A stretch of DNA of 64,000 bases from an uncultured Alphaproteobacteria bacterium (GTDB taxonomy: Bacteria; Pseudomonadota; Alphaproteobacteria; HIMB59; GCA-002718135). Every line of letters starts with the position of its first letter. The first letter of the stretch is position 1. The DNA is taken from assembly GCA_902612825.1 (NCBI GenBank), contig CACMET010000005.1:20653-84652 (forward strand), read 5' to 3'. Below are positions 1 through 11,370 of the stretch, one piece after another. The notes under the pieces were generated by a model. That model saw nothing but the letters and a program-made list of their open reading frames with translations, was not told the origin of the DNA and searched no databases. A program made the position numbers and the translations under genes.

Positions 1-664
1 GTAGGTGTTGAATTTCATTTTTTCTAGGTTTTCTATATGGATTAAATAAATCCTTTCCATCCCCAGCATTCTGGCTAAAAACTTCTATTCCGTTTTTAGT
101 TTCAATTGATTGGCCAAAGATACCTGAAGATAAACTTATTGGATTGTCATAGTAGAACCAACTTGGCCCACTGACTCCTATACTACCAATAATAGATCCA
201 TATGACGCGAATATCTTATCAGCTGTGGTAGCAACCCAATATCCACCAGATGCTAAAATTTCCTTTGTATAAAAATATACTTTAGTGTTTGAGTTTTTTT
301 TAAATTCATAAATAATTTGTTCCAACTCTGCAGTAGCACTTACTGTTCCACCTGGAGAATTAATGTTTATAATTAGAGCCTTGATTTGTAGTTCCTTTAA
401 TTCTTCTAAATAAGATTTTACCTGCGAAGGATTAATGAAATCGTAAAGATTATTTCCTAAAACATTGATGTTATTATTGAATATTGGCCCATCTAAATTA
501 ATCTTAGCTATAATATTATTTGAATTAGGTATACCATCAGTCATTACGAACTGTTTTTTTTCCTGATTATTGGAAAAATGAAGTATAAAACTAACAATTA
601 TTAAAAATATTAATAATGCAATAAAAAAACCAAGAGTTCTAAAAAAAACACTGAAAAATACCAT
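1..664 (-). CDS. sppA: Signal peptide peptidase SppA-like S49 serine protease (C-terminal part cut by window edge)
   Basis: Manual reverse-strand reading from ATG at 664: N-terminal TM (FFRTLGFFIALLIFLIIVSFILHF), then INSPGGTVSATAELEQII and ILASGGYWVATTADKIFASYGSIIGSIGV, typical of S49 proteases. Not in ORF track because it runs off the window. Confidence 0.82.
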   Translation of the reverse strand, partial: MVFFSVFFRTLGFFIALLIFLIIVSFILHFSNNQEKKQFVMTDGIPNSNNIIAKINLDGPIFNNNINVLGNNLYDFINPSQVKSYLEELKELQIKALIININSPGGTVSATAELEQIIYEFKKNSNTKVYFYTKEILASGGYWVATTADKIFASYGSIIGSIGVSGPSWFYYDNPISLSSGIFGQSIETKNGIEVFSQNAGDGKDLFNPYRKPRKNEIQHL

Positions 665-715
665 TTTTTTAAAATATCATATCTTTGGCTAATTCGAATT
701 TTTTTTTGTTTTCTT

Positions 716-743
716 CTTGAATAGGCTTTAATAATGCTTAAAT
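716..743 (+). promoter_or_regulatory. Candidate groESL promoter (-35 CTTGAA 716-721, -10 TTAAAT 738-743, 16-nt spacer)
   Basis: Motif match just upstream of the CIRCE element; could be sigma32- or sigma70-type. Confidence 0.4.
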
Positions 744-745
744 AA

Positions 746-772
746 CTAGCACTCTCATAATGAGAGTGCTAA
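746..772 (+). promoter_or_regulatory. CIRCE operator (HrcA binding site)
   Basis: CTAGCACTC-TCATAATGA-GAGTGCTAA, near-perfect match to TTAGCACTC-N9-GAGTGCTAA, 43 nt before the groES ATG. Confidence 0.93.
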
Positions 773-814
773 TAAAAAATTATTTAATTTCAATTAGTTA
801 ACAAAAGAGGAAAT

Positions 815-1120
815 ATGAATTTTAGACCTTTACATGATAGAGTGCTTGTAAAAAGAGTAGACTCTGATCAAAAAACAGCAGGGGGAATAATTATCCCTGA
901 TACTGCTCAAGAAAAACCAATGGAAGGTGAAGTATTAGAAATTGGTTCTGGAGCAAGAGATGAAACTGGAAAACTAGTACCTTTGGATGTCAAAAAAGGA
1001 GATAAAATACTTTTTGGAAAATGGTCTGGTACTGAAGTAAAAATGAATGGTGACGACTTTCTGATAATGAAAGAGTCCGACATCATGGGAATTATAACTT
1101 CAGGTAAGAAAAAGAAATAG
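815..1120 (+). CDS. groES: Co-chaperonin GroES
   Basis: [40 protein letters not shown]. Confidence 0.98.
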   Translation: MNFRPLHDRVLVKRVDSDQKTAGGIIIPDTAQEKPMEGEVLEIGSGARDETGKLVPLDVKKGDKILFGKWSGTEVKMNGDDFLIMKESDIMGIITSGKKKK

Positions 1121-2809
<1,689 letters not shown>

Positions 2810-2833
2810 TCTTTAATAAAAAATAATTATTAG

Positions 2834-2864
2834 AAGAGGGCAAATTTATTTGCCCTTTTTTTTT
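2834..2864 (+). terminator. Rho-independent terminator after groEL
   Basis: GGGCAAA-TTTA-TTTGCCC followed by a T tract; flanking A/T pairing extends the stem. Confidence 0.8.
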
Positions 2865-3399
2865 AAATTAGCCTATCTATTTGATTCGTAATTTTTGTAC
2901 TATTTGGTTTTGTCATAGAAGACCAAGTTTTAACGAGTTGTCCATTTCTATCAAAAAGAAATTTATAAAAATTCCACTTTGGTTTTTCGTTATACTCATT
3001 GTCAATCCAGGCATAAATTGGGTGGGCACTACTTCCTTTAACATCCATTGGCGATGAAGTAACAAAACCTACACCGTAGTTAACTAAACATATTTTTTTA
3101 ATATCTTCAGTATCTAAATATTCTTGATTGAAGGAATTGCTGGTAGTAGCTATTATTGTTAAATCAGTTTTTCTGTAGTTAAGAAATAAATTTTGAAGAT
3201 CTTCATACTGTGGAGTAAAACCACATCTTGAAGCTGTGTTTACTATTAAAATTGGTTTACCTACAAACTTCTCTAAATTTACTTTATTGCCGTCAATATC
3301 TTCAAATGAAAAATCGTATAAATTCACTGTTTCATTAGCTAATAATGTATTCTTTAGGTTAAGCATAATCAAAAAAACAAGTAAAAATTTAAATTTCAT
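2863..3399 (-). CDS. Glutathione peroxidase family protein (Cys type) with N-terminal signal peptide
   Basis: GKPILIVNTASRCGFTPQYEDLQNLF; hydrophobic leader MKFKFLLVFLIMLNLKNTLLA; WNFYKFLFDRNG. Confidence 0.88.
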   Translation of the reverse strand: MKFKFLLVFLIMLNLKNTLLANETVNLYDFSFEDIDGNKVNLEKFVGKPILIVNTASRCGFTPQYEDLQNLFLNYRKTDLTIIATTSNSFNQEYLDTEDIKKICLVNYGVGFVTSSPMDVKGSSAHPIYAWIDNEYNEKPKWNFYKFLFDRNGQLVKTWSSMTKPNSTKITNQIDRLI

Positions 3400-3425
3400 G
3401 TTAGTGAGTAATAAATATATCGCTT

Positions 3426-4562
3426 ATGGAAACATTCAATAGCTTTACAGACCTTTTTTTAGATGTTTGGAATAATGGTGTTTTTGGCATAAATGCTACA
3501 GATATCATAGTAAGCCTAGTAATTTTCCTGCTTTTTTATTTACTTAGAAGGCTTATAGCTAGATTTATTCTTAATCGATTATCAAGAATTGTTTCGAGAA
3601 CATCCAATCAAATTGATGACGCTGTTATTGAAGTCCTTGATGGACCATTAAAATTTCTTCCTGTTGTTTTAGGTTTCTTTATAGCTTCTTCGTACTTAGA
3701 TGTTTCTGATAACAATCAAGATTTTTTAGATTTGCTAAACAGATCTTTAATTACAATTTTTATATTCTGGTTATTACATCAATTGATTATACCTTTTTCA
3801 TTTGTAATAAAAAACTTTGAGTCAAAAATTTCAAAGCCATTGGTTGATTGGACTCTTAAAGGTTTAAAAATTCTTGTTATCGTACTTGGGTCGGTAGCAA
3901 TATTAGAGTTGTGGGGTATAAGAGTAGGGCCAGTAATTGCAGGATTAGGTTTATTTGGTGTAGCGGTAGCACTTGGTGCTCAAGATTTATTTAAAAATTT
4001 AATTAGTGGTATCATGATACTAATGGAAAAGAGGTTTACTGTTGGTGATGTTATATTAGTTTCAGGTGAAGTAGAGGGAGTTGTTGAGCAAATTGGATTT
4101 AGATCAACCCTTGTTAGAAGATTTGATTCAACTCCAGTAATGGTTCCAAATTATAAATTTGCAGAGCAGTCTGTAACTAATTACACAAGAAGACATCATA
4201 GACGTATAAGATGGCTAATTGGATTAGAATATAGAACCAGTATTGATCAATTAAAAAATATTAGAGATGAGATAAATAATTTAATTGAAAAAGATGATAA
4301 CTTTGCAAAAAATCAAAACGCAAGTTTCTACGTTCGAATAGACAGTTTTTCTGATAGTTCTATCGATATGCTAGTACAAACATTTACTGTTACGAATGAA
4401 TGGGCAGAATTTTTAAAAATAAAAGAAAATCTTGCTGTCAAAATAATTGAGATAGTTGAAAATAATGAAGCTGGTTTTGCTTTTCCGAGTCAATCACTTT
4501 ATGTTGAAAAATTATCAGATGAAAAAACAGAAATTTTTAATCCTCAACCTACTAAGAAATAA
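3426..4562 (+). CDS. MscS-family mechanosensitive ion channel
   Basis: Multiple TMs; GPVIAGLGLFGVAVALGAQDLFKNLISGIMILMEKRFTVGDVILV. Confidence 0.92.
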   Translation: METFNSFTDLFLDVWNNGVFGINATDIIVSLVIFLLFYLLRRLIARFILNRLSRIVSRTSNQIDDAVIEVLDGPLKFLPVVLGFFIASSYLDVSDNNQDFLDLLNRSLITIFIFWLLHQLIIPFSFVIKNFESKISKPLVDWTLKGLKILVIVLGSVAILELWGIRVGPVIAGLGLFGVAVALGAQDLFKNLISGIMILMEKRFTVGDVILVSGEVEGVVEQIGFRSTLVRRFDSTPVMVPNYKFAEQSVTNYTRRHHRRIRWLIGLEYRTSIDQLKNIRDEINNLIEKDDNFAKNQNASFYVRIDSFSDSSIDMLVQTFTVTNEWAEFLKIKENLAVKIIEIVENNEAGFAFPSQSLYVEKLSDEKTEIFNPQPTKK

Positions 4563-5566
4563 TGAATGAAAATAATCGTGTAATTTCTGGCTCTCTTTTT
4601 ATATTGGCCAGTATCGCTGTTGCATTCATTTTAAATTTCTCTCAACCTATAATGGTCCCATTTGTTTTAGCACTTCTTTTAAGGATATTAATTGATCCAA
4701 TAATTGATTTTCAGACTATAAATCTTCGAGTACATAGATTTATAGCAGTTTTTATTAGTATTTGTTTAATTGTTCTTTTATTCTCAATTATAGTTCCTTT
4801 TATTGTTTCGTCTGTAGCTACATTCTTGGAGTCTGCAGATGATTATAATCAAAAAGTAATCATTTTAATTGAAGCAGTCATAATACAACTTCAACAATTT
4901 GAAATTGATATTGATAGAGAAACAATTAGAAATACAATTGCAGAGTTGCCCATTACTAATTGGGCTGGTACTATATTAAGTAACAGTGCGAATTTTATTT
5001 CAAAGTTTCTCCTAGTTGTAATAATCACACTTTTTTTATTACTTGGCACTCCTCCTAAGAATACCTCTGATGAGTGGAATGACATAATTAGACTAGTAAA
5101 AAAATATATATTTACAAAATTTTTAACATCAGCTTTTACAGGTATTGCTGCAGGATTAATTTATTGGTTTTTAGGTTTAGAATTAGCCTTCATTTTTGGC
5201 AGCTTAACATTTATTTTAAATTTTATTCCAGTTATTGGTTCTGTAATTGCTGTTTTACTTCCACTACCAATTGCTTTCCTTCAATATAACGACCCAACAT
5301 TAGTTGTATTAATAATAATTTTGCCTACGATTATTCATCAAATAGTAGGAAATTTTGTAGAACCTAAAATATTTGGTGAGAGTTTTGGATTGCATCCAAT
5401 TACGATTATTTTATCCTTAATTTTCTGGGGAATGATTTGGGGGTTTATTGGAGTTCTTCTTGCAGCACCTTTAACTGCAATTATCAGAATTACATTTGAA
5501 AGATTTGAAACAACCAAACAAATTGCAAGATTATTAGAAGGTAAGATTCATATTAAAGAAAATTAA
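4562..5566 (+). CDS. AI-2E family transporter (YdiK/PerM-like)
   Basis: Multi-TM; FILNFIPVIGSVIAVLLPLPIAF, VGNFVEPKIFGESFGLHPITIILSLIFWG. Start overlaps mscS stop (TAATG). Confidence 0.9.
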   Translation: MNENNRVISGSLFILASIAVAFILNFSQPIMVPFVLALLLRILIDPIIDFQTINLRVHRFIAVFISICLIVLLFSIIVPFIVSSVATFLESADDYNQKVIILIEAVIIQLQQFEIDIDRETIRNTIAELPITNWAGTILSNSANFISKFLLVVIITLFLLLGTPPKNTSDEWNDIIRLVKKYIFTKFLTSAFTGIAAGLIYWFLGLELAFIFGSLTFILNFIPVIGSVIAVLLPLPIAFLQYNDPTLVVLIIILPTIIHQIVGNFVEPKIFGESFGLHPITIILSLIFWGMIWGFIGVLLAAPLTAIIRITFERFETTKQIARLLEGKIHIKEN

Positions 5567-6048
5567 CTTAATATTTTTTTACATATATCATAACTAAATC
5601 CAGCTCTTGCCATTTTTGCTAATTTCTTTTCATAGCTTTCATTTTTTTCTAACAACTTCTTTTTCTTAGCAAATATTCTTGCTGATTCTAACTCCCAATT
5701 TTCATTATCTTGTTTCATTAAGTTTAAATTATTTTGAATTTGAGATTTATTTACCCCTTTTTTTATCAAGTAATTGAAAATAAAATTCGTAGATTTTCCA
5801 GAATTTGATAAAGATAGAATTTTTGTTGAACTATATCTATCGTCATCAATAAATTTATTTTTTTCTAATTTTAAAATTATACTTTCAATAATATCTATAA
5901 GTTTTTTTTTCTCAAAATTTGTTACATTTAATCTTAAAATTTTTCTTTTAAGTACATTGACTAAATTATTCTTTGAGGAATCGTATTTACTTAAGTAATC
6001 AACTGCGTATTTTAAGAGTTTTTTTTCGTCCACTAAATTAATATACAA
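5563..6048 (-). CDS. recX: RecX regulatory protein
   Basis: Repeated RecX helices: KFIDDDRYSSTKILSLSNSGKSTNFIFNYLIKKGVNKSQI. Confidence 0.75.
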   Translation of the reverse strand: MYINLVDEKKLLKYAVDYLSKYDSSKNNLVNVLKRKILRLNVTNFEKKKLIDIIESIILKLEKNKFIDDDRYSSTKILSLSNSGKSTNFIFNYLIKKGVNKSQIQNNLNLMKQDNENWELESARIFAKKKKLLEKNESYEKKLAKMARAGFSYDICKKILS

Positions 6049-6081
6049 ATAATTTAAATATATTAAAAGAAAACTCCTAAT

Positions 6082-6852
6082 ATGATTTACTATAATTATC
6101 TTTGTTTTCTTACATTAGTAAAAAAAGAAGTGTTTAGGTTCTTAAAAGTTGGAATACAAACTGTGATTGGACCAGCCATTAGCTCTTTATTATTTCTAGC
6201 TGTTTTTAGTCTAGCTCTTGGTAGATCTGTTAATTCAATAAATGGTATTGATCTTCCTTATTTTATTGCACCTGGTTTGATAATGATGACCATGCTTCAA
6301 AACTCTTTTGCCAATTCCGCATCAAGTATCGGTCAATCAAAATTTCAAGGTAATATTGTAGACATATTAATGGCCCCATTAAACAATGTTGAATTAGCAT
6401 TCGGATTTATAATTGGCTCAGTTTGCAGGGGTGTAGTGTGCGGTATAGTAACAACTTTAGGAGTTATGATATTTGTACCTCTTCAGGTTCATTCTTATAT
6501 GGCACTATTATTTTTCACATTAATGGGATGCACAATGATGGGAACTTTGGGTACAATTGTTGGCATTTGGGCAGACAAATGGGATCAACAACAAGGTATA
6601 ACTAACTTTATTGTTTTACCTCTTACTTTTTTATCAGGAACATTCTATTCAATTTCAAGACTTCCTGATTTTTGGCAGAAAGTTTCTTCATTTAATCCAT
6701 TCTTTTACAATATTGATGGCTTCAGATATGCTTTTACGGGTATTTCTGATAGCTCGTTAATTCATGGCTCAATATTCTTAATAATTATTAATATTATATT
6801 AATTTTAATATGCTATTTTATGTTTCTCAAAGGATATAAAATTAAATTTTAA
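6082..6852 (+). CDS. ABC-2 type transporter permease
   Basis: Six predicted TMs; GIDLPYFIAPGLIMMTMLQNSFANSASSIGQSKFQGNIVDILMAPL. Confidence 0.88.
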   Translation: MIYYNYLCFLTLVKKEVFRFLKVGIQTVIGPAISSLLFLAVFSLALGRSVNSINGIDLPYFIAPGLIMMTMLQNSFANSASSIGQSKFQGNIVDILMAPLNNVELAFGFIIGSVCRGVVCGIVTTLGVMIFVPLQVHSYMALLFFTLMGCTMMGTLGTIVGIWADKWDQQQGITNFIVLPLTFLSGTFYSISRLPDFWQKVSSFNPFFYNIDGFRYAFTGISDSSLIHGSIFLIIINIILILICYFMFLKGYKIKF

Positions 6853-6854
6853 AT

Positions 6855-8033
6855 ATGGTTAACAAACCCTTATCAAATGTTATGCCAACTTATGGCAATA
6901 AAACTCTTGAATTTGTAAAAGGAAAAGGATGTTATTTATACACTAGTCAAAACAAAAAATATTTAGATTTTGCAAGTGGAATAGCTGTAAACTCTCTTGG
7001 TCATTGTCACCCAAAACTAATTGAGGCACTGAATAAGCAATCGAAACAACTCTGGCATGTTTCAAACTTATATAAAATAAAAAAACAAGAACAATTTGCA
7101 AAATTACTTTGTAAAAATTCTTTTGCAGACAAAGTGTTTTTTACTAATTCTGGAACTGAGTCGATTGAATGTGGAATTAAAATAATTAGAGGATATCATT
7201 CATATCACAAGACAAAAAAAACTGAGATTCTAACTTTTGATGGTGCCTTTCATGGAAGAACTTACGGTGCACTTTCAGCACAAAAAAACAAAAAATACTC
7301 TAATGGCTTTGGCCCTATGCTTAAAGGCTTTAAACAAATTGAATTTAATAATAAAAAAAAATTAATATCAGCAGTAAATAAAAAAACAGCTGGTATCATT
7401 ATTGAACCAATTCAAGGAGAAGGAGGTATTCGTCCTGCTAATCTAAGTTTTTTAAAACTATTAAGAGACATCTGTAATGAAAAAAAAATTTTACTTTTCT
7501 TTGACGAAGTTCAATGCGGATTTGGGAGATCTGGTAAATTATTCTCTCATGAATGGGCAAAAATAAAACCTGACATCATGTCTGTCGCAAAAGGTATAGG
7601 ATCGGGTTTTCCACTTGGAGCTTGCATGTCAACAAACAAAGCATGTGTTGCAATGACTAAGGGTAGTCATGGCTCAACCTATGGTGGTAACCCGTTAGCT
7701 ATGAGTGTAGGTTTAGAAGTTTTAAAAGTTATCTCTAATAAAACATTTCTTACAAAGATTGATAAAACCGCTAGATATTTTTGGAAAAATTTAAAAGAAT
7801 TAGAGAATACATCTAATATTATTTCAGAGGTTAGAGGTGCAGGACTTTTATTGGGAATTAAAACAAATATTAGCAATATAGATTTTTCTGAACAACTTAA
7901 AAAAAATAAATTACTAAATGTACCTGCTGCAGATAATACAGTAAGATTAGCTCCACCACTTATTGTATCTTATAAAGAGATTGATGAATCAATTTCAATA
8001 ATTAAAAAAAGTATGAAAGAATTATCTAAATGA
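6855..8033 (+). CDS. argD: Acetylornithine aminotransferase
   Basis: Class III PLP aminotransferase: YLDFASGIAVNSLGHCHPKL, FFTNSGTESIECGIKI, GACMSTNKACVAMTKGSHGSTYGGNPLA; followed by argF. Confidence 0.93.
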   Translation: MVNKPLSNVMPTYGNKTLEFVKGKGCYLYTSQNKKYLDFASGIAVNSLGHCHPKLIEALNKQSKQLWHVSNLYKIKKQEQFAKLLCKNSFADKVFFTNSGTESIECGIKIIRGYHSYHKTKKTEILTFDGAFHGRTYGALSAQKNKKYSNGFGPMLKGFKQIEFNNKKKLISAVNKKTAGIIIEPIQGEGGIRPANLSFLKLLRDICNEKKILLFFDEVQCGFGRSGKLFSHEWAKIKPDIMSVAKGIGSGFPLGACMSTNKACVAMTKGSHGSTYGGNPLAMSVGLEVLKVISNKTFLTKIDKTARYFWKNLKELENTSNIISEVRGAGLLLGIKTNISNIDFSEQLKKNKLLNVPAADNTVRLAPPLIVSYKEIDESISIIKKSMKELSK

Positions 8034-8923
8034 AACATTTTATTGATATTAACAATTTTAAAAAAAAAGAAATTGATGAAATAATTTCACTTGCAAAAAA
8101 AATAAAAAAAAATCCAAAAAAATATTCTACTTTATGTAGAAACAAAACTCTTGGTTTAATTTTTGAAAAGCAGTCACTAAGAACACGATTAAGCTTCAAT
8201 GTAGGAATGCAAAAATTAGGGGGTTATGTTTTAGAACTGCAGAGTAAAGATATTGGTTTTGATAATAAAAGAGAAAAAGCAGAAGATGTTCTTAATGTAT
8301 TAAGTCAATATATTGATTGTTTGATGATAAGAAATAATAACCACAAACAAATAGTAAATTTAAGCAAAGAAAATATTATTCCAATAATTAATGGCCTAAC
8401 CGAATATAGTCATCCGTGTCAAACACTTGGAGATTTTTTAACACTTCAAGAGAAGTTTAAAAACTATAAAAATTTAAGTATTGCATGGATAGGTGATTAT
8501 AATAATGTTTTGCGTTCACTTATTCATTTGCAAAATATTTATAATTTTAAACTTAATGCTATTATACCCAATCAAATATTTAAAAATTATAAAAATGAAT
8601 TTTTAAAATATAATAATAAAAATATCAAATACTTTGATGATCCTTTTGAAGGTGTAAAAAAATCAAATTGCATAATGACTGATGTTTGGGTTTCAATGGG
8701 TGAAAAAAATAATAAAACTAAATATTTTAAAAATTTTACTGTAAATAAGAAAGTTATGAGTAATGCATCAAATAATGCAATATTTATGCATTGTTTACCA
8801 GCAAAAAGAGGGAATGAAGTAACTTCAGATGTACTTGATGGTAAAAATTCCGTTGTATTACAACAAGCAAAAAATAGAATGTATATTCAACAAGCGATAT
8901 TAATTTATGTACTTAAAAAATAG
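8030..8923 (+). CDS. argF: Ornithine carbamoyltransferase
   Basis: FEKQSLRTRLSFNVGMQKLGG, HPCQTLGDFLTL, MHCLPAKRGNEVT. Confidence 0.95.
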   Translation: MKHFIDINNFKKKEIDEIISLAKKIKKNPKKYSTLCRNKTLGLIFEKQSLRTRLSFNVGMQKLGGYVLELQSKDIGFDNKREKAEDVLNVLSQYIDCLMIRNNNHKQIVNLSKENIIPIINGLTEYSHPCQTLGDFLTLQEKFKNYKNLSIAWIGDYNNVLRSLIHLQNIYNFKLNAIIPNQIFKNYKNEFLKYNNKNIKYFDDPFEGVKKSNCIMTDVWVSMGEKNNKTKYFKNFTVNKKVMSNASNNAIFMHCLPAKRGNEVTSDVLDGKNSVVLQQAKNRMYIQQAILIYVLKK

Positions 8924-9479
8924 TTTTATTTTAATTTTTTTTATTATTTTGTCTTGTCAACCAGTTGAGATATTAAAACCAGTTGAAATTGATACGGCTA
9001 GATTTGAAAAAATATCAATAAATGCTGAAACAATTGAAGTTAATAAAAAATACAATCCAGTATTTTCCAAATCTAATATTGAGGATCAAATACAAAAATC
9101 TCCAATTAATTTAATGGTTGAATGGAATAGCAAAAACATTCTTAAACTTGGAAACGAAAACAAGTTAGTTATAAATATTTTAGATGCATCTATTAAAAAA
9201 AATGAAATAATGAATGTTGGTGCTAAAAAATATGAGGAAAGAACAATATTTAATTACGAACTATTTTATTTAGTTGAATATGAACTGTATGATAATAGTG
9301 GTTTTTTAATAGCTAATACAGTAGTAGAAACTTCAAGATCCACAACTTCTCAAAAATATATTTCTTTAAATGAAACTGAAATAATTATTAATGATTTATT
9401 AGTTTTAGCAATGAGAGATTATATAAATGAAACGAAAAACCAATTATCAATTTATATGAAAGATTATTTGAGTTTTTAA
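8907..9479 (+). CDS. Hypothetical lipoprotein
   Basis: Lipobox-like leader FILIFFIILSCQPVEIL; overlaps argF by 17 nt. Confidence 0.7.
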   Translation: MYLKNSFILIFFIILSCQPVEILKPVEIDTARFEKISINAETIEVNKKYNPVFSKSNIEDQIQKSPINLMVEWNSKNILKLGNENKLVINILDASIKKNEIMNVGAKKYEERTIFNYELFYLVEYELYDNSGFLIANTVVETSRSTTSQKYISLNETEIIINDLLVLAMRDYINETKNQLSIYMKDYLSF

Positions 9480-10924
9480 CTTCTCCAAAAATTTATAGAT
9501 AATAAAACTAATACTGTAAAAATTTCTAATCTTCCAATAATCATAGTAATTGATAATATCCATTTAGCTCCATTATCTAATAAAAAATAATTTCCGCTTG
9601 GTCCAATTATTTCACCTAAACCGGGACCAACGTTTGATATTGCAGAAGCTGCTGCTGAAAAAGCGGTTAAAAAATCTAAATTGAATAAGCTTAAACTTAC
9701 TGCTGATAAAATAAATAAGAATATATACATAAAGAAAAAGCCCATTATTGAGTTATAAGTATTTTCATTAACTGTTTTGCCATTAAATCGCATAACCAAT
9801 ACTGCATGAGGCTGAGTTAACTTTCTAATTTGTGTAATTGCTCCTCTAAACAAAATTTGTAATCTAAATATTTTAATTCCACCGGTAGTAGATCCTGCAC
9901 ATCCACCAACAAACATAATAATCATCATTATTACAATACCAAAACTACCCCAATTGGAAAAGTCACTACTAGAATAACCTGTTCCAGTTAAAATTGATGT
10001 AATATTGAATAAAGCAATTCTAAAAGCTGAAATTATATCTATAGATTGATTAGTAGTTAACCAAATTGTCGTTAACAAAATAATTATAAACAAAATTAGA
10101 AAGAATAATTTTATTTGATCATCTTTAAAAATTAACTTTTTTTGATTGTGTAGAAATTGCAAATATAAGACAAATGGCAAACTACCAACCAACATAAAAA
10201 TGATGCTTATAAGCTCAATTTGAAAAGAATTAAAATATAAAAAAGATTCATTGTAATTTGAAAATCCACCAGTTGAAATCGTAGTCATTGCATGAATAAT
10301 TGAATCAAAACCCTTCATTCCATTTACAAAATACAAAAGGGCACAGATAACTGATAAAAATACATAAAGTAGAAATAATTCAACTACAAACCGATTAACT
10401 TTAGGAATTGTTTTTTCATAAGGATCATCATGCTCCATATGTAGCAGCTGCATTCCACCAATTTGTAAAGTTGGCAATATCGCCATTGCAAGAACGATTA
10501 TTCCTATTCCTCCAAACCATTGAAGAAGAGATCTCCAAATTAATATTCCCTCTGATAAGTTTTCTAAATTATTAATAACAGTTGCACCAGTTGTAGTAAT
10601 TCCACTTACAGACTCAAAAAAAGCATCTGTATATGAAAGTGAAGATGATGAATACACAAATGGAATTGCACCAAAAAGAGATATTACTAACCAAGATGAA
10701 ATTGTTAATAAAAATGCCTGCCTAATTCCAAGCTTAATATTTTTTTTTCTAAAAGAAAAATATAAAATAATACCTATAAAAAATGTGATTAGACTAGAAT
10801 AAAAAAACTGTAACCATTCATAATTACCATAATAAAGATCAAAACACATTGGTATTAGCATTGCCAATGCTTCAATACATATTAGTAAACCGATTATGTT
10901 CAATATCGACCTAAAGTCTCTCAT
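9476..10924 (-). CDS. trkH: TrkH-family potassium uptake protein
   Basis: SGITTTGATV, SLLQWFGGIGIIVLAMAILP, MTTISTGGFSNYN, GGCAGSTTGGIKIFR selectivity-filter and pore motifs. Confidence 0.94.
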   Translation of the reverse strand: MRDFRSILNIIGLLICIEALAMLIPMCFDLYYGNYEWLQFFYSSLITFFIGIILYFSFRKKNIKLGIRQAFLLTISSWLVISLFGAIPFVYSSSSLSYTDAFFESVSGITTTGATVINNLENLSEGILIWRSLLQWFGGIGIIVLAMAILPTLQIGGMQLLHMEHDDPYEKTIPKVNRFVVELFLLYVFLSVICALLYFVNGMKGFDSIIHAMTTISTGGFSNYNESFLYFNSFQIELISIIFMLVGSLPFVLYLQFLHNQKKLIFKDDQIKLFFLILFIIILLTTIWLTTNQSIDIISAFRIALFNITSILTGTGYSSSDFSNWGSFGIVIMMIIMFVGGCAGSTTGGIKIFRLQILFRGAITQIRKLTQPHAVLVMRFNGKTVNENTYNSIMGFFFMYIFLFILSAVSLSLFNLDFLTAFSAAASAISNVGPGLGEIIGPSGNYFLLDNGAKWILSITMIIGRLEIFTVLVLLSINFWRS

Positions 10925-10937
10925 TCTTTTTTTTTAA

Positions 10938-11330
10938 TTAATTTAATTTGTTATTTTCAAATGGTGTATCTAATGAAAACTGAGGTATTTGAACATCAAA
11001 AGTGTTACCATTATCATTTTGCATCTCGTAAGTTCCTTCCATAAAACCAGATGAAGTAGTTAAAGGTGTCCCACTTGTATACTCAAATTTTTCACCTGGA
11101 TTTAGTACAGGCTGTTCACCCACAACACCTTTTCCACGCACTTCTTGTAATGTGCCATTAGCATCAATAATTTTCCAGTGTCTGTTTACAAGTTGCACTT
11201 TTTCGTTACCTTGATTATCAATTGTTACCTTATATGCCCATACATAATGCTGATCTTCTGGCTCAGATTGATCTTCAAGATAATATGGTTTTACAGTAAT
11301 GTTTATTTTTTTTGTTGTTTTAGAATACAT
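10938..11330 (-). CDS. apaG: ApaG domain protein
   Basis: HYVWAYKVTIDNQGNEKVQLVNRHWKIIDANGTLQEVRGKGVVGEQPVLNPGEKFEYTSGTPL. Confidence 0.96.
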   Translation of the reverse strand: MYSKTTKKINITVKPYYLEDQSEPEDQHYVWAYKVTIDNQGNEKVQLVNRHWKIIDANGTLQEVRGKGVVGEQPVLNPGEKFEYTSGTPLTTSSGFMEGTYEMQNDNGNTFDVQIPQFSLDTPFENNKLN

Positions 11331-11370
11331 TGAAGAAAGCTCAATATACCAAAATAATTGTAAACAAAAG

